A DNA stretch of 37,908 bases from Chara braunii (Eukaryota > Streptophyta > Charophyceae > Charales > Characeae), in NCBI GenBank assembly GCA_003427395.1, contig BFEA01000061.1, forward strand, positions 723,513-761,420, in the 5' to 3' direction. This document shows, piece by piece, positions 15,617 through 24,244 of the stretch. The notes beneath the pieces were generated by a model, which saw nothing but the letters and a program-made list of their open reading frames with translations, did not search any database and was not told the origin of the DNA. A program made the translations under genes and the position numbers. Within the stretch, counting starts at the first letter, position 1, and each line of letters opens with the position of its first letter.

Positions 15617-15769
15617 AGCCTGTATTATGCAATATTCACCGTTGGCTTAGGGTGTGGATTTTAATTTTTGGATCTGCACTCCGATGTGATGTTCTAAGTA
15701 TTGATATAATGGATTCTGAGCACATACCTTAGGTCTATTTGCAAACTACATTCACAATATAGCCCATAT

Positions 15770-15935
15770 GGATTGGGTGCCTGTGTATTCACTTCCACAG
15801 GTTGCGGATTCGGGTTGCGGGTTCAAGCATTGCCCGGTGAGGCACATGTGGCGCATGTTGCAGGTCAGATTTCGAAATACACATGTTCTTCGAAGACACA
15901 GGTTGCAGGTTCGATCCCTGCCATACCCGAGTGGA
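15770..15935 (+). other. Sequence with a perfect B box, possible tRNA-related repeat
   Basis: GGTTCGATCCC at 15908-15918 is an exact pol III B box. Earlier imperfect copies of the surrounding words (CACAGGTTGCGGATTCGG, GGTTGCGGGTTCAAGC) lie at 15796-15830, so the segment contains a small internal duplication. No matching A box at the proper spacing was identified. Confidence 0.35.
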
Positions 15936-16394
15936 TGCTTAGGGGCGGAGTGACAGTTCCCTGTCCGAGCCTATATGGATGTTGCTCTAATGAACTCATT
16001 GTCTTATGCTATGATAAGGTTGCAGTCAACACTGCTTCGAAGCATCTACTATTGGCTATATGGTGTGAGATCTGTGTCTGTTGTCTGCGACCCAACAATC
16101 AAGCTACAATGCATTCACGTACTATGGTCAGACACCCCTTGGAAGGAGGGCCCAATAAATTGTACCCGTTGGGGGTAGGCGATTATTGATGAGAACATAA
16201 GGGTTGCTTGCAGGCTTGCAGCACCTAAGGGAGACTAAGGGTGACGCTTGTGCGACTGGGTACTGTAAAGGTCTATTGGTGCAGAATGCTCTAACATTTC
16301 AGCCATTTACCCTAAGATGAGGTGACTTGGTACCTACACTCTTGAGCTGAAATGCCAATTGCCCTACCTTGAACGTGTATAATTTTTTTTTAAT
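15936..16394. other. Unrecognised stretch between tRNA-like sequence and tandem array
   Basis: Short open frames occur but show no domain that I recognise. It contains a CTTGCAGGCTTGCAGCACC short repeat (about 16207-16226) and ends in poly-T at about 16383-16407. Confidence 0.4.
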
Positions 16395-17330
16395 TATTTT
16401 TTTTTTATAGAGGAAAGAGAGCACGCATAGATGTGTTCTCACACAACCACTTGTTCGTAGTATGATTGCTAGAATGATTGTTTGGGTGAGATTATGCATA
16501 TAGTCATCATTCGGTCACGGTCGTAAAACACACGTGAGTGTATAAATACACTCTACATAACTGGTGAAAAAAACTATATAGTAAAATCAAAGATGATGGA
16601 AAGAGAGCACATATAGGTGTGTTAACACAATCACTCATTTGTAGTATGATTGCTAAGATAGTTGTTTGCATGAAATGATGTATACAGTTATTATTCAACC
16701 ATAAAACACCCATGAGTATGTGAATCGACTCTACGTAATTGATGAAAAAAATTATATAAATTAACGATAACATGAAAAACGAGCAGGCATTTGAATATGT
16801 GTGTTCTATCGCAATCACTCATTCGTAATATGATTGTTAGGATGTTTGTTTATGTGAAATGATGCAATGTCATATAGGCATCATTGAAACATAACACACG
16901 TGTGAGTGTACGAATATACTTTACGTAACTCATGAAAGAAACCGATATAAAATTGTGGATAGCACTGGCACGAAAAGAGAGCACGACCAGGTGTGTTTTA
17001 ACACAATCACTCATTCGTAGGATGATTGCTGCGATGGTTGTGTGCATGAAATTATGCATGTAGTTATCATTTAGCCACAACACACGTAAGTATAGGAATA
17101 TGGTCCACGTAACTGATTAAAAAAATATATATAAAATCGAACACAGTATGAAAAGAGAACACTCATAGGTGTTGTAGCGCAATCTCTCAATGACATTTGT
17201 AGTATGGTTGCTGCAATGATTGTTTGCGTGAAATGACACATATAGTTATCAGTCAGCCATAACACACACGTGAGTGTACAAATACATTCTATGTAACTGA
17301 TGAAAAAAACGTATAGAATCGAAGATTGGG
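16395..17330 (-). repeat. Tandem array of about 180-bp units (five diverged copies)
   Basis: The motif AGAGAGCAC...AGGTGTG recurs near 16417, 16603, 16779, 16977 and 17155, giving spacings of about 186, 176, 198 and 178 bp. Each unit also holds CAATCACTCATTYGTA, GTATGATTGCTA, a GCATGAAATGATG-like string and ACACACGTGAGTGTA, then GTAACTGATGAAAAAAA. Units are diverged and AT-rich. The length is near nucleosome-sized plant satellites, but five copies in a dispersed setting do not establish a satellite. Confidence 0.75.
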
Positions 17331-17611
17331 GGTTTAATGATCACGCTACTAGTTCAAATCCCACTCAATGAGATTTCCCCCCCCCCCCCCTAATTTTAAC
17401 CTTTTCTCGATTTGTAAGTGTCATCCTTGCGGAGGGGCCATGCTAATCTTCTTTGTATTGTTCCAATTTTAACGAATATCCCGAAGGACTAAATGAGAGG
17501 GGTAGAGAGAGAAAGGGGTGCACTAGCAAAATCTTTTCGGTTGGGACATCAGTAAAAATAGGAACATACAACGTAAAAAAGAAAAGGAAAAAAAAAAAAA
17601 GGAAAGATATA
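17331..17611. other. Spacer with B-box-like string and C run
   Basis: CTACTAGTTCAAATCCCACTC (split: CTACTAGTTCAAAT, CCCACTC) near 17346-17366 resembles a tRNA T-arm. A run of about 13 C follows at 17378-17390. The remainder is A-rich. No gene is seen. Confidence 0.35.
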
Positions 17612-17732
17612 GGGCATACTCACATTAACACTTTTCCTGCCAAGCTTTGGACTGGATTGCAGTCAGATTCATTCAGGTGTGGCCATAATTGCAATCAGTT
17701 ACGAGCAGTGGAGTCCTAGTCTAAGGATGCCC
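17612..17732. mobile_element. MITE family D, dispersed copy
   Basis: It starts GGGCATACTCACATTAACAC and ends AGTCCTAGTCTAAGGATGCCC (split: AGTCCTAGTCTAA, GGATGCCC). The core has GCAGTCAGATTCATTCAGG. The length of 121 bp equals that of the other copies. The flanking triplets differ. Confidence 0.6.
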
Positions 17733-18263
17733 ACAGTGATGATTAGCAGGATGATCCCTAGGGGCTCATGGAATGCAACAGAGGGTTGAGGCCTGGCTCC
17801 ACTACTCGTTGTGCAAAATGAGAATGAATCTTCCGGTACAACATGGAAAGATAGTACACCGCTATGTTTTTTGTCTTTTCTGCATCCCAGCCCCTCTTCA
17901 ATTTTGAGGTAATACCCTACTTTTCCCACGCGCCAACTTATACGTGTACCCAGTCACACAGACCCATGGTTGGGGATAACAAAATTATAGCTTTGCCCAC
18001 GAAGGGTGCAGGCAAAATTGGTTATCCACATAATTTGCCCGGGTGTGTGCACAATTTGAGTATTCTGGTAGTTGGGTATAACTGAAATCTGGCCGATACC
18101 ATTTTTGGTCCACCTTGCAAATAATGTGGCTAGCTCGACTCTGTGAAATGACTTGCAAGGTGTAGAATCAACGAAAAGATCCAAAAATACGAGCCCCATT
18201 TTTTGACGGTTTCAGATCGGGTGAATAGACATTAGGGGTCTGGCTGGATTCCTAAGAACTACT
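17733..18263. other. Unrecognised single-copy-looking stretch
   Basis: Base composition is balanced, with no long frame and no repeat shared with the rest of the window. I see nothing further in it. Confidence 0.4.
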
Positions 18264-18271
18264 CTGTGTGT

Positions 18272-18340
<69 letters not shown>
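18264..18340 (+). repeat. (TG)n microsatellite
   Basis: About 35 TG dinucleotides with one interruption. It directly abuts TTGTCATATTCGCTATA, the flank that adjoins every truncated or complete hammerhead of this subfamily. Confidence 0.95.
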
Positions 18341-18377
18341 GTCATATTCGCTATACACTCAAAAAAAGCATGACTGT

Positions 18378-18440
18378 ACCAGATTGTTTCGTCGGACTTT
18401 CACCGACTCATCAGGAGGTTGAACCCCGACAGTCTGCCCA
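18378..18440 (-). ncRNA. Type III hammerhead ribozyme, complete, GUC site
   Basis: On the minus strand helix III is GCAGACTGT-side bases (18436-18429) against ACAATCTGG-side bases (18387 and below), with one mismatch in about eight pairs. The cleavage triplet is GUC (18430-18428). Helix I is GGGG (18427-18424) with CCTC (18418-18415), including one G-U pair, and may add a U-A. The core box CTGATGA is 18414-18408. Helix II is GTCGG/CCGAC with loop TGAAAGT, and GAAA is 18390-18387. The layout equals that of the well known satellite-RNA hammerhead. Downstream is CAGTCATGC, a T run and (CA)n. Confidence 0.8.
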
Positions 18441-18520
18441 GGATGCATTTGACTGATTGATAAGGACTCACCACATCACCCAGAGTTAGCGATACCCCTC
18501 AGAAAAGTGTGTGTGTGTGT

Positions 18521-18978
18521 GGGCCTCGTCGGACGACACAACTAACGAAACGAAACGACCACCAGAGTCGCGAGGCCTCGCGAAGCCCTGATCCACCATT
18601 TCGCTTCGTTTTATGCCTCACCGCCCCACAGCACACATAAAATTTATCGCGACAACACCCTGGCGAGAGTAGTGCGGGATTCGTTTCGCTACGGTCCAAA
18701 TTTATGGACGCTACTGTCCAATGTTTTGGAAGGACCTCGGTTGGAGTGATGCGGCACACTCGTGAGATTTCGCAGCTCCTCCAGCCGACCAGCGGAGGAC
18801 CTACGAGTTCGCGAGAGCTAGGGCAGGGAGGAGTCGGCACACTCGTAAGGCCTCACGAACTTGGAGTCTGACAGCATTCCCGACTTTTTTCTGACAGAGG
18901 TCGTGTGGGTGTTGTGCGGCGACTCCACGAAACGAAGTCGGTTTTTTTTTTCGTTTCGTGCACCGTGCGGCGAGGCCC
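18521..18978. mobile_element. MITE family C, full 458-bp copy next to (TG)n
   Basis: The ends are GGGCCTCGTCGGACGACAC and TGCACCGTGCGGCGAGGCCC, with a terminal match of GGGCCTCG and further subterminal ACGAAACGAA words on both sides. Both flanks are (TG)n, so the target duplication cannot be read. The interior repeats CTCGCGA / TCGCGAGG words. The right end contains the CGAAACGAAGTCG...CGTTTCGTG hairpin also present at 4393-4466. There is no coding capacity. Confidence 0.65.
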
Positions 18979-18987
18979 TGTGTGTGT

Positions 18988-19753
18988 GGGCCTAGTTGCA
19001 CTACTCGCCAAACGTCAAGTTTGGCGAGTAGGCACCTGGTTGCACTTACTCATCAAACTTGACGAATGCAAAATGTGTCAGACGGCTCGCCACACCGTCG
19101 ACACAAGTTGTAGAGAGTGAATTAGGTTTCCCCGCCTGTGCACGGCGGCTTGTGGAGGGTGGTCCTCGGACCTTTCCACAAAACAACTTTTTGGAGAGTG
19201 CAGGGCTTTACGAGTCGACATCAGGTAGACAAAAAAATTTAACTTTTGTGTAGAAGAAATCTAGTGGCGAGTAAGGGTCTCGCCACACCACTTTTGAAAA
19301 CTCGTTTTCAAGTGTTGGTGCATCGCCAAACAGCCTCTCGAAACTTGGGGCAGTCAAGGGCTGTCAGAGCAGCTCTTGAAAGATGGGAAACCCCAGCCTG
19401 CAACTCGTGCGTTTTCAAGCGTCCTCGGCCGAACCCTTGAGGGACTTTCGATTTTCGAGAGTTGTCGGGCCGTTATCCTGACGCCATTTGGAGAAACAAA
19501 GTTGTACGGCTGTCGTTTTTCATCTGTTGTCCAACACCTCGCCCTTTCGAGAGTGTTGTGTGGCGAGGGGCCTGAAACTCTTGAAAACCCAACTCTTGAG
19601 AAAGATAGCTCTTGAAAAAATTCCCCGTTTCAAGAATGGTGTGGCGAGGCCCTAAGTGCAACCAGGCGTCGAGTTCGACGGGATTTTCATATTTTTCACT
19701 CTCCACGCATCCGCCACGAATTTTGACGGATGGGGAGTAGTGCAACTAGGCCC
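18988..19753. mobile_element. MITE family B, arm R copy with nested MITE A
   Basis: The ends GGGCCTAGTTGCACTACTCG and GTAGTGCAACTAGGCCC lie in (TG)n on both sides. Structure and nesting equal the arm L copy at 3609-4383, showing that nesting preceded duplication of the block. Confidence 0.8.
19275..19652. mobile_element. MITE family A, long form, TAA duplication
   Basis: The ends GGGTCTCGCCACACCACTTT and GGTGTGGCGAGGCCC are flanked by TAA at 19272-19274 and 19653-19655. It is nested in MITE B. The body repeats AGCTCTTGAAAG / CTTTCGAGAG palindromic words, as in the arm L copy. Confidence 0.8.
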
Positions 19754-19805
19754 TGCGTGTGTGTGTGTGTGTGTGTTGTCATATTCGCTATATGCTATAA
19801 AAAAA

Positions 19806-19857
19806 GCATGACTGTAGACTGTTTCATCGGACTTTCACCGACTCATCAGGAGGTTGA
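19806..19857 (-). ncRNA. Hammerhead core, arm R copy (substrate strand lost)
   Basis: On the minus strand CTGATGA (19849-19843), helix II and GAAA (19825-19822) are present. The last helix II pair is G-U because the sequence reads CCGAT. As in arm L, upstream sequence is a CA-rich tract plus CTCAACCTC, so no cis cleavage site exists. It is a single copy here, against two in arm L. Confidence 0.7.
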
Positions 19858-19877
19858 GTGTGTGTGTTTTTGTGTGT

Positions 19878-19984
19878 CCTAGTTGCACTACTCGCCATCC
19901 GCCATCATTTCGAATGCATCTGGACTTACTTTTGTCCAGATGCATTCAAAATGTTGGGGGATGGCAAGTAGTGCAACTAGGCCC
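19878..19984. repeat. Long palindrome, arm R copy
   Basis: CCTAGTTGCACTACTCGCC...GCATCTGGAC faces GTCCAGATGCATTC...GTAGTGCAACTAGG across a loop of about 8 bases (TTACTTTT). It is slightly more diverged than the arm L copy at 3310-3416 and ends in GGCCC, so it has kept the MITE B terminus on that side. Confidence 0.8.
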
Positions 19985-20119
19985 ACAGAGAGGAGAAACG
20001 TTTATGTGGGGACAGAAGTTGGGCGTCTTTTTTCGAAAAATAGCCGGAAGACGTTAGTCATGAAACACGCACTTTCCTAATAGGGAAACTGTTACACTGG
20101 GGGACCAAAGCGGATTTGA

Positions 20120-20358
20120 GGGCGTACTCACCCCACTAGGACTTTCCTGGACAATAACAGCAGGACGTGAATGCACATGACTGGAATTACGTCCAGAATG
20201 CAGTTGAATAGAAGTCCTGGTGTGAGTATGGGCATCGCCACACCACCCTCGAAATGTGCAAAATGAGAGTGAACGTTCCGCTAGAACACGGCCAGATGCA
20301 CCCGCCACAGTTTTGTTTTTTTCACATTTCGAGAGTGGTGTGGCGAGGCTCTATGCCC
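20120..20358. mobile_element. MITE family D, arm R copy split by MITE A
   Basis: This is the counterpart of 3044-3157. GGGCGTACTCACCCCACTAGG-type start (GGGCGTACTCACC, then CCACTAGG) and GGTGTGAGTATGCCC-type end are separated by a 122-bp insertion plus one extra TAT. Removing the insertion restores the arm L arrangement. Confidence 0.7.
20230..20351. mobile_element. MITE family A, short form, TAT duplication, absent from arm L
   Basis: The ends GGGCATCGCCACACCACCCT and GAGTGGTGTGGCGAGGCTC are flanked by TAT on both sides (20227-20229 and 20352-20354). The empty site in arm L (ATA at 3048-3050) has one copy of the triplet. This within-window comparison of filled and empty sites shows directly that the family makes a 3-bp duplication. 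Confidence 0.9.
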
Positions 20359-20443
20359 AGTGACATCATCTTTCGAGTCAAACTCAACTCTGGTGGAAGT
20401 CAATCTGAGGTGCTTGGAACAAACTTCCACCAGTTTTGCCTCA

Positions 20444-20564
20444 GGGTATAGTCAGACTAGCACTTTTCTAAATGTATCTGACCTCAATTACCGCCCGACC
20501 TAGATGCATCTTACTGCAATCACGTCTAGAGATGAGCCGAAAAAGTCCTAGTTCGAGTATCCCC
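20444..20564. mobile_element. MITE family D, arm R outer copy, TCA duplication
   Basis: GGGTATAGTCAGACTAGCAC and GTCCTAGTTCGAGTATCCCC are inverted ends, flanked by TCA at 20441-20443 and 20565-20567. This is the counterpart of 2841-2961. The length is the same, 121 bp. Confidence 0.75.
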
Positions 20565-20640
20565 TCACAATATCAAGAGTTAAAATAGTCAGCGGCCTTT
20601 CCAATCATCTCTAGTTTTCTCTACAGGTTATGCCTACAAT

Positions 20641-20702
20641 TTTTTTTCATTTTTTATTTTTTTTTATGCCTACAATTAGGAGTAGTGGTAAAATATATAT
20701 AT
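20641..20702. other. T-rich tract with repeated GCCTACAATT
   Basis: The outer end of arm R is partly repeated (ATGCCTACAAT at about 20630-20640 and 20667-20677) across a T-rich stretch. It is followed by GTAGTGGTAAAATATATATA and a GA run. It forms the junction between arm R and the LINE 5' end. Confidence 0.5.
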
Positions 20703-20968
20703 AGAGAGAGGGGGACTGGAGCGGTCCGAACGGGCGATTAGCGTAGCGCTCCGTTACGACCATCGCCGTGGGTCAGCCACGGCGCTGCTTAGCCGCGATT
20801 TCCGCCGCCATGACGGAAAGTGGTCCATCGCCATGCACACGCTCTCCCAACGAGGGCGACAGTACATGTGCCACCTAAGCAGTCCGGTAGTATTAGGATA
20901 GGATAGATGCTGTAAGGGACCAGTCAAACCAAGGAGGGTAAGAAAGAGAAAGTCAACTCAGTAGTGAC

Positions 20969-23037
20969 GTGCTAGCTGCAAGCCCTGAAGCGAAGGTGAT
21001 GGTGAAACCAGGGAGAGTGGGGCCGTATAGACCCCCAATTCCATCGGCGGCAGTTAGAGACGCAGCGAGGGTACGAGAATCGGTGGAAAAGTGTTATGAG
21101 GAGGGAATATGTCCGGATGACATACCAATGAGCGAGGTGGTAGAAGACGAACAGGGAAAGAGATTCGTGGTTAACTCTCAGGTAAACGACATAAAGGAGG
21201 CATGGCTGAAGGAGCACACGGTAATTGTGAGTTTTCAAGGAGATGCGCGTCAACTCTCAAGGCAAGTCAAGGAAGACCTAATTAGGGCGTATGAGGACGG
21301 CTGGTTTGCGAGGAGATTATTTGGCCCAGATCAAAACGAGGTAGGGTTAAGTTTGAAGGACCAAATGTGGCCTCATACGTGGCCAGGGCAAACGAGGTGG
21401 CAGAGTGGCTCATTCGTTAGAAAGAACTGAAAATTAAACTACAAGACTCCAAAGAATACTCAGTGTCCTTCAAACCGTGGATACCTCTCCAAGAGCTGCA
21501 AGAGGTCATACTACAGGAAGCAGAATCAAAATTTTGGATTATTGCATTAAGAGTACCATTGGAAGCCTATTATTATCTGAAATCGGCAGTGAGAGGAATG
21601 TTCGGCGAAGTGATTCTAATGCACCCACCTGAATAGGATAGCACAAGACCGAAGTTGATGAATGTGAAAATGGATCTACCACCTGAAGCGAGAGCAAATA
21701 TGGATGACGTCCTAACGATTCAATCTCCAAAAGGAACAAGGTGGAAAATAGACATTGCTACTCCGTACATAGATTGGTATCAGAGATGCAAATGGTACTT
21801 TCACACGGAATCTTCGTGCCCCAGAGTACGACAAGAGGAAGGAAGAGGCGCATCAGGTCAGCGATCGGGCGGACACAGAGAGAGGTTTCAACAACATCAA
21901 CAACAAGAGGCCAGAAGATCAGGGGCTGCAGATACAGGGGTGAGAACAGGAACAACCCCGTCGGACAGGCAACAACAGGCAGCCAGAAGGATGGAAGGCG
22001 CATCTCAAGCCGAAGGAAATCAGCACCAACAATGGACAAACAATCAATTCAGAGGCCCTCAAGGCATGAGACCGCCGTCGGTACCAATAGTGTCACCTCC
22101 TATGGCACCGATGGGATCGATGGCACCGATGGCACAAACAATGCATTACGGACAACCAGGTCCCGCACATCCGGCGCATCCAATTCGATACGGTCCCCCT
22201 CCGTTGATGCCCCCCTGGGCGGACAGACCAGATTGGTCAGGAGGAAGGGGCTATGTGGAATACGATGGTCATATGGGGCCCCCTCAAGAAGGGTGGAATA
22301 ACCCTGGTTCGNTCCCAGGAGGTGCANTGGANGTCANATCCGGTTATCAAGACCAAGGCTTCTTCGATCCTCATTGCGGGGCTATGGAACCAATATACCC
22401 AAGACCAAGGTACCCCTCAAACTCCTATAATTGGAGAGACTTCGTACCTCAATACGGAGAGCAGGACCCGATGGTAGGAGGGTCAATGAGAGGACACGAA
22501 GGAACCAGGATGTCCAAACTGGGAAGGGGAACAAGCGAAATTGAGAGGTGGAGAAACAGTTGGCGTGGAGGAAATGGAGGGAATGGAGGGAATGGAGGGA
22601 ATGGAGGGACTGGCGAAGAGGCAACTGGAAGTTACAGGAGGAGAAGGGCAGAACAATCAAGAGGAGGACAATCATAAGAACAGGATCCGAATGTGCCACA
22701 CACAAGAGGCAGACAGGAAACGACAGAGAGAAACTTGGAAGACCTATCGAAGTCCGTTACCTCTTCTCAATCTCACGTAAGGTGGGGAAGCGAATGGTAC
22801 GAGGAAGAACGTCACTCAGATACCAGCAATGAGGATGACCGATCTTCAATGAGGAGCTCGGGGTCATCCAAGAATCCAGAGGAGAGAACAGGAGATGGGG
22901 ACAGAAGGGAGGATCGATACAGAGGTAGAGGAAGGAGAGCTGACACCATAGACAGGAGCCAGGCTAGCTCAGTACAGAGAAGAATAGTACCTCTGTTGTG
23001 CACAATGGCCAATGACGACGTGTATTTTATGGGCTAA
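20969..23037 (+). pseudogene. LINE ORF1: DUF4283-like RNA-binding protein, broken
   Basis: ORF1 proteins of plant L1 elements bind the element RNA. The first frame (20969-21430) contains an AWLKEHTVIVSFQG block and YEDGWFARRLFG, DUF4283-like. A frameshift near 21364 moves to the frame that continues VASYVARANEVAEWL and, after 21480, FWIIALRVPLEAYYYLKSAV. That is the second half of the domain. Stops lie at 21634-21636, 22675-22677 and 23035-23037. Next come WYQRCKWYFHTESSCP, a degenerate CCHC knuckle, a Gln/Arg-rich stretch, a Pro/Met-rich stretch and GGNGGNGGNGG from a 12-bp repeat at 22567-22610. Ns at 22312-22337 add uncertainty. The start at 20969 is the first ATG with coding character. 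Confidence 0.75.
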
Positions 23038-23070
23038 GCCAACCCAGATGGCTCCCCGTACGTTCCTTCA

Positions 23071-23475
23071 ATGGACATATCGCACTCACCTACGCCGTTA
23101 GAGATCATGGCTCACACTAGATCACTATACGGAAACCATGTCCCCATTAGAATCATTCCCCGCTCCTCCATGATAAGCCTAATAGTGGAATCAAGTCAGC
23201 CCTACTATAAGTTATATTTTCCAATTTTAGATGCCATAATTCCTCCAGAGATTGCTGACATGCTGACCAGCGCCGGAGTACGGTGGGTACACATGAGTAA
23301 AGTGGGGGACCAACATGTAGAAGAGCTGTGCCAGATTAAAATCCTTCCGGATATTTCTACACTAGTGTTGTTGAACGTGAACGAGAAGTTGGAAAGGGAG
23401 GAGAATTTGCACTCCCAGTTCCTAGCAGAGGCTCTAACGAAGGAATGGGGACTGGGTTCAAAACAAACTCAGTGA
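23071..23475 (+). pseudogene. LINE ORF1 C-terminal segment, unrecognised domain
   Basis: It is in the same frame as the preceding ORF1 segment, separated only by the TAA at 23035-23037. It could be the ORF1 C-terminus after a nonsense mutation or a separate small ORF starting at the ATG at 23071. The 134 residues look globular: HVPIRIIPRSSMISLIVES, YYKLYFPILDAIIPPEIADM, and an acidic/charged end (NVNEKLEREENLHSQFL). I do not recognise the fold and no cysteine motif is present. The stop at 23473-23475 lies about 100 bp before ORF2, which is in the same frame. Confidence 0.55.
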
Positions 23476-23574
23476 GAGGTAGCACCAGGGATATGTCTCG
23501 CTCATCTCGCTCTCACTCAACACCGCAAAACACCGAAGACCAAACCCGCAGCCAAAGCACAGCGGAAGCAACAG

Positions 23575-23868
23575 GTGATGATGGACGAACTTAAAGCGGC
23601 ATCTTGGAACATAAGAGGCCTAGGGGACACCGGTGGTCGCTTTAAGCGCAGGAGGTTGAAATCATGGGCTCATGAACGAAAGGTGAATTGCATAATGCTT
23701 CAGGAGACAAAGCTCGGAGAGGAAAAGATTAGACAACTTGGCCAGTGGTGGGAAGGCCCGCAGGTCTGGGCACCGGCTCAGGGATCTCGGGGTGGGGTAT
23801 GCATCCTACTGCAACGGGATCTACAATAAGAGTGATAAACTCGGAGACCGACATCTGAGGGAGGTGGG
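23575..23868 (+). pseudogene. LINE ORF2 start: N-terminal APE endonuclease
   Basis: The frame opens ATG-ATG-GAC and gives LKAASWNIRGLGD (the conserved Asn motif, residues about 6-18) and NCIMLQETKLGE (the catalytic Glu, about 42). It then gives GGVCILLQRDLQ, the third beta-strand region. A stop at 23827-23829 follows, but one base later another frame continues with IRVINSETDI-like residues to the breakpoint, so the stop reflects a small frameshift. The rest of the endonuclease, the RT and the finger are missing here and occur at 4467-7923. In the complete protein this domain nicks target DNA to prime reverse transcription. Confidence 0.85.
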
Positions 23869-24244
23869 CATAATCAATAACTCGTTAAAAAAAAATAAAA
23901 AAATAATAAAAGTTTTTAGACCTCGAAATAAAGTGAAAACAAAAAGTTAAAAGTGGAAAAAAAAAAAAATAATGAGTGGGCGAGCACGTTTTGACACCCC
24001 CATCTTTGACGATTTTTAATGTTTTTTTGGCTTAGTAGAATAGCTTCAAGATGTATAGGCGTGTAGGCTATATCATAGAGAACTCAAAAAAAAAAATTCA
24101 GAAAAAAAAACTTATGTTTAGGCCCCAAATTGTTTTTTGGCGGGGGCCGAACCTGGAGGTGTTCGGCCCCCGAACGGGACCCCGAACGCCCGAACGTTCG
24201 GTGGCCAGCCCGGGGGCCCCCGAACGTTCGGTCAGGTAACCCTG
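23869..24244 (+). mobile_element. hAT-like MITE, right half, joined to the LINE
   Basis: It begins CATAATCAATAACTCG, which is an internal point of the full element (about 12660), and continues through GAGCACGTTTTGACACCCCC and GGCGGGGGCCGAACC. A dense GTTCG array follows, ending GGTCAGGTAACCCTG at 24244. (TA)n and ATAG repeats come next. It complements the half at 7924-8302: together they cover the full element once. Confidence 0.8.

Larger units (their letters stand above)
18905..20640 (-). repeat. Arm R: inverted copy of 2764-4466
   Basis: The reverse complement of this block follows arm L element by element. It ends outward at ATTGTAGGCATAACCTG (20640), beyond which a T-rich tract leads to LINE DNA. 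Inward, homology stops at 18905, but here MITE C continues intact. So arm R preserves the unbroken sequence and arm L is the broken side. Confidence 0.9.
20703..23868 (+). mobile_element. L1-type LINE, 5' half, plus strand
   Basis: It holds a GC-rich 5' leader (about 20711-20968, with GGTCAGCCACGGCGC and inverted CCGTGGC words), ORF1, and the first part of the ORF2 endonuclease. It stops at about 23868, exactly where the minus-strand LINE at 7923 begins, and is followed by half a MITE. With the 3' half it accounts for one LINE without obvious overlap or loss. The codon style and protein character of the two halves are alike. Confidence 0.85.

Noticed and set aside
17954-18199. Small minus-strand frame at 17954-18199 as a gene
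   Set aside because: 81 codons, no domain, and no promoter or homologous copy visible.
2764-20640. A single giant DNA transposon with 1.7-kb terminal inverted repeats
   Set aside because: The arms themselves are made of nested MITEs, no transposase lies between them, and the 7924-23868 inversion explains the inverted orientation.
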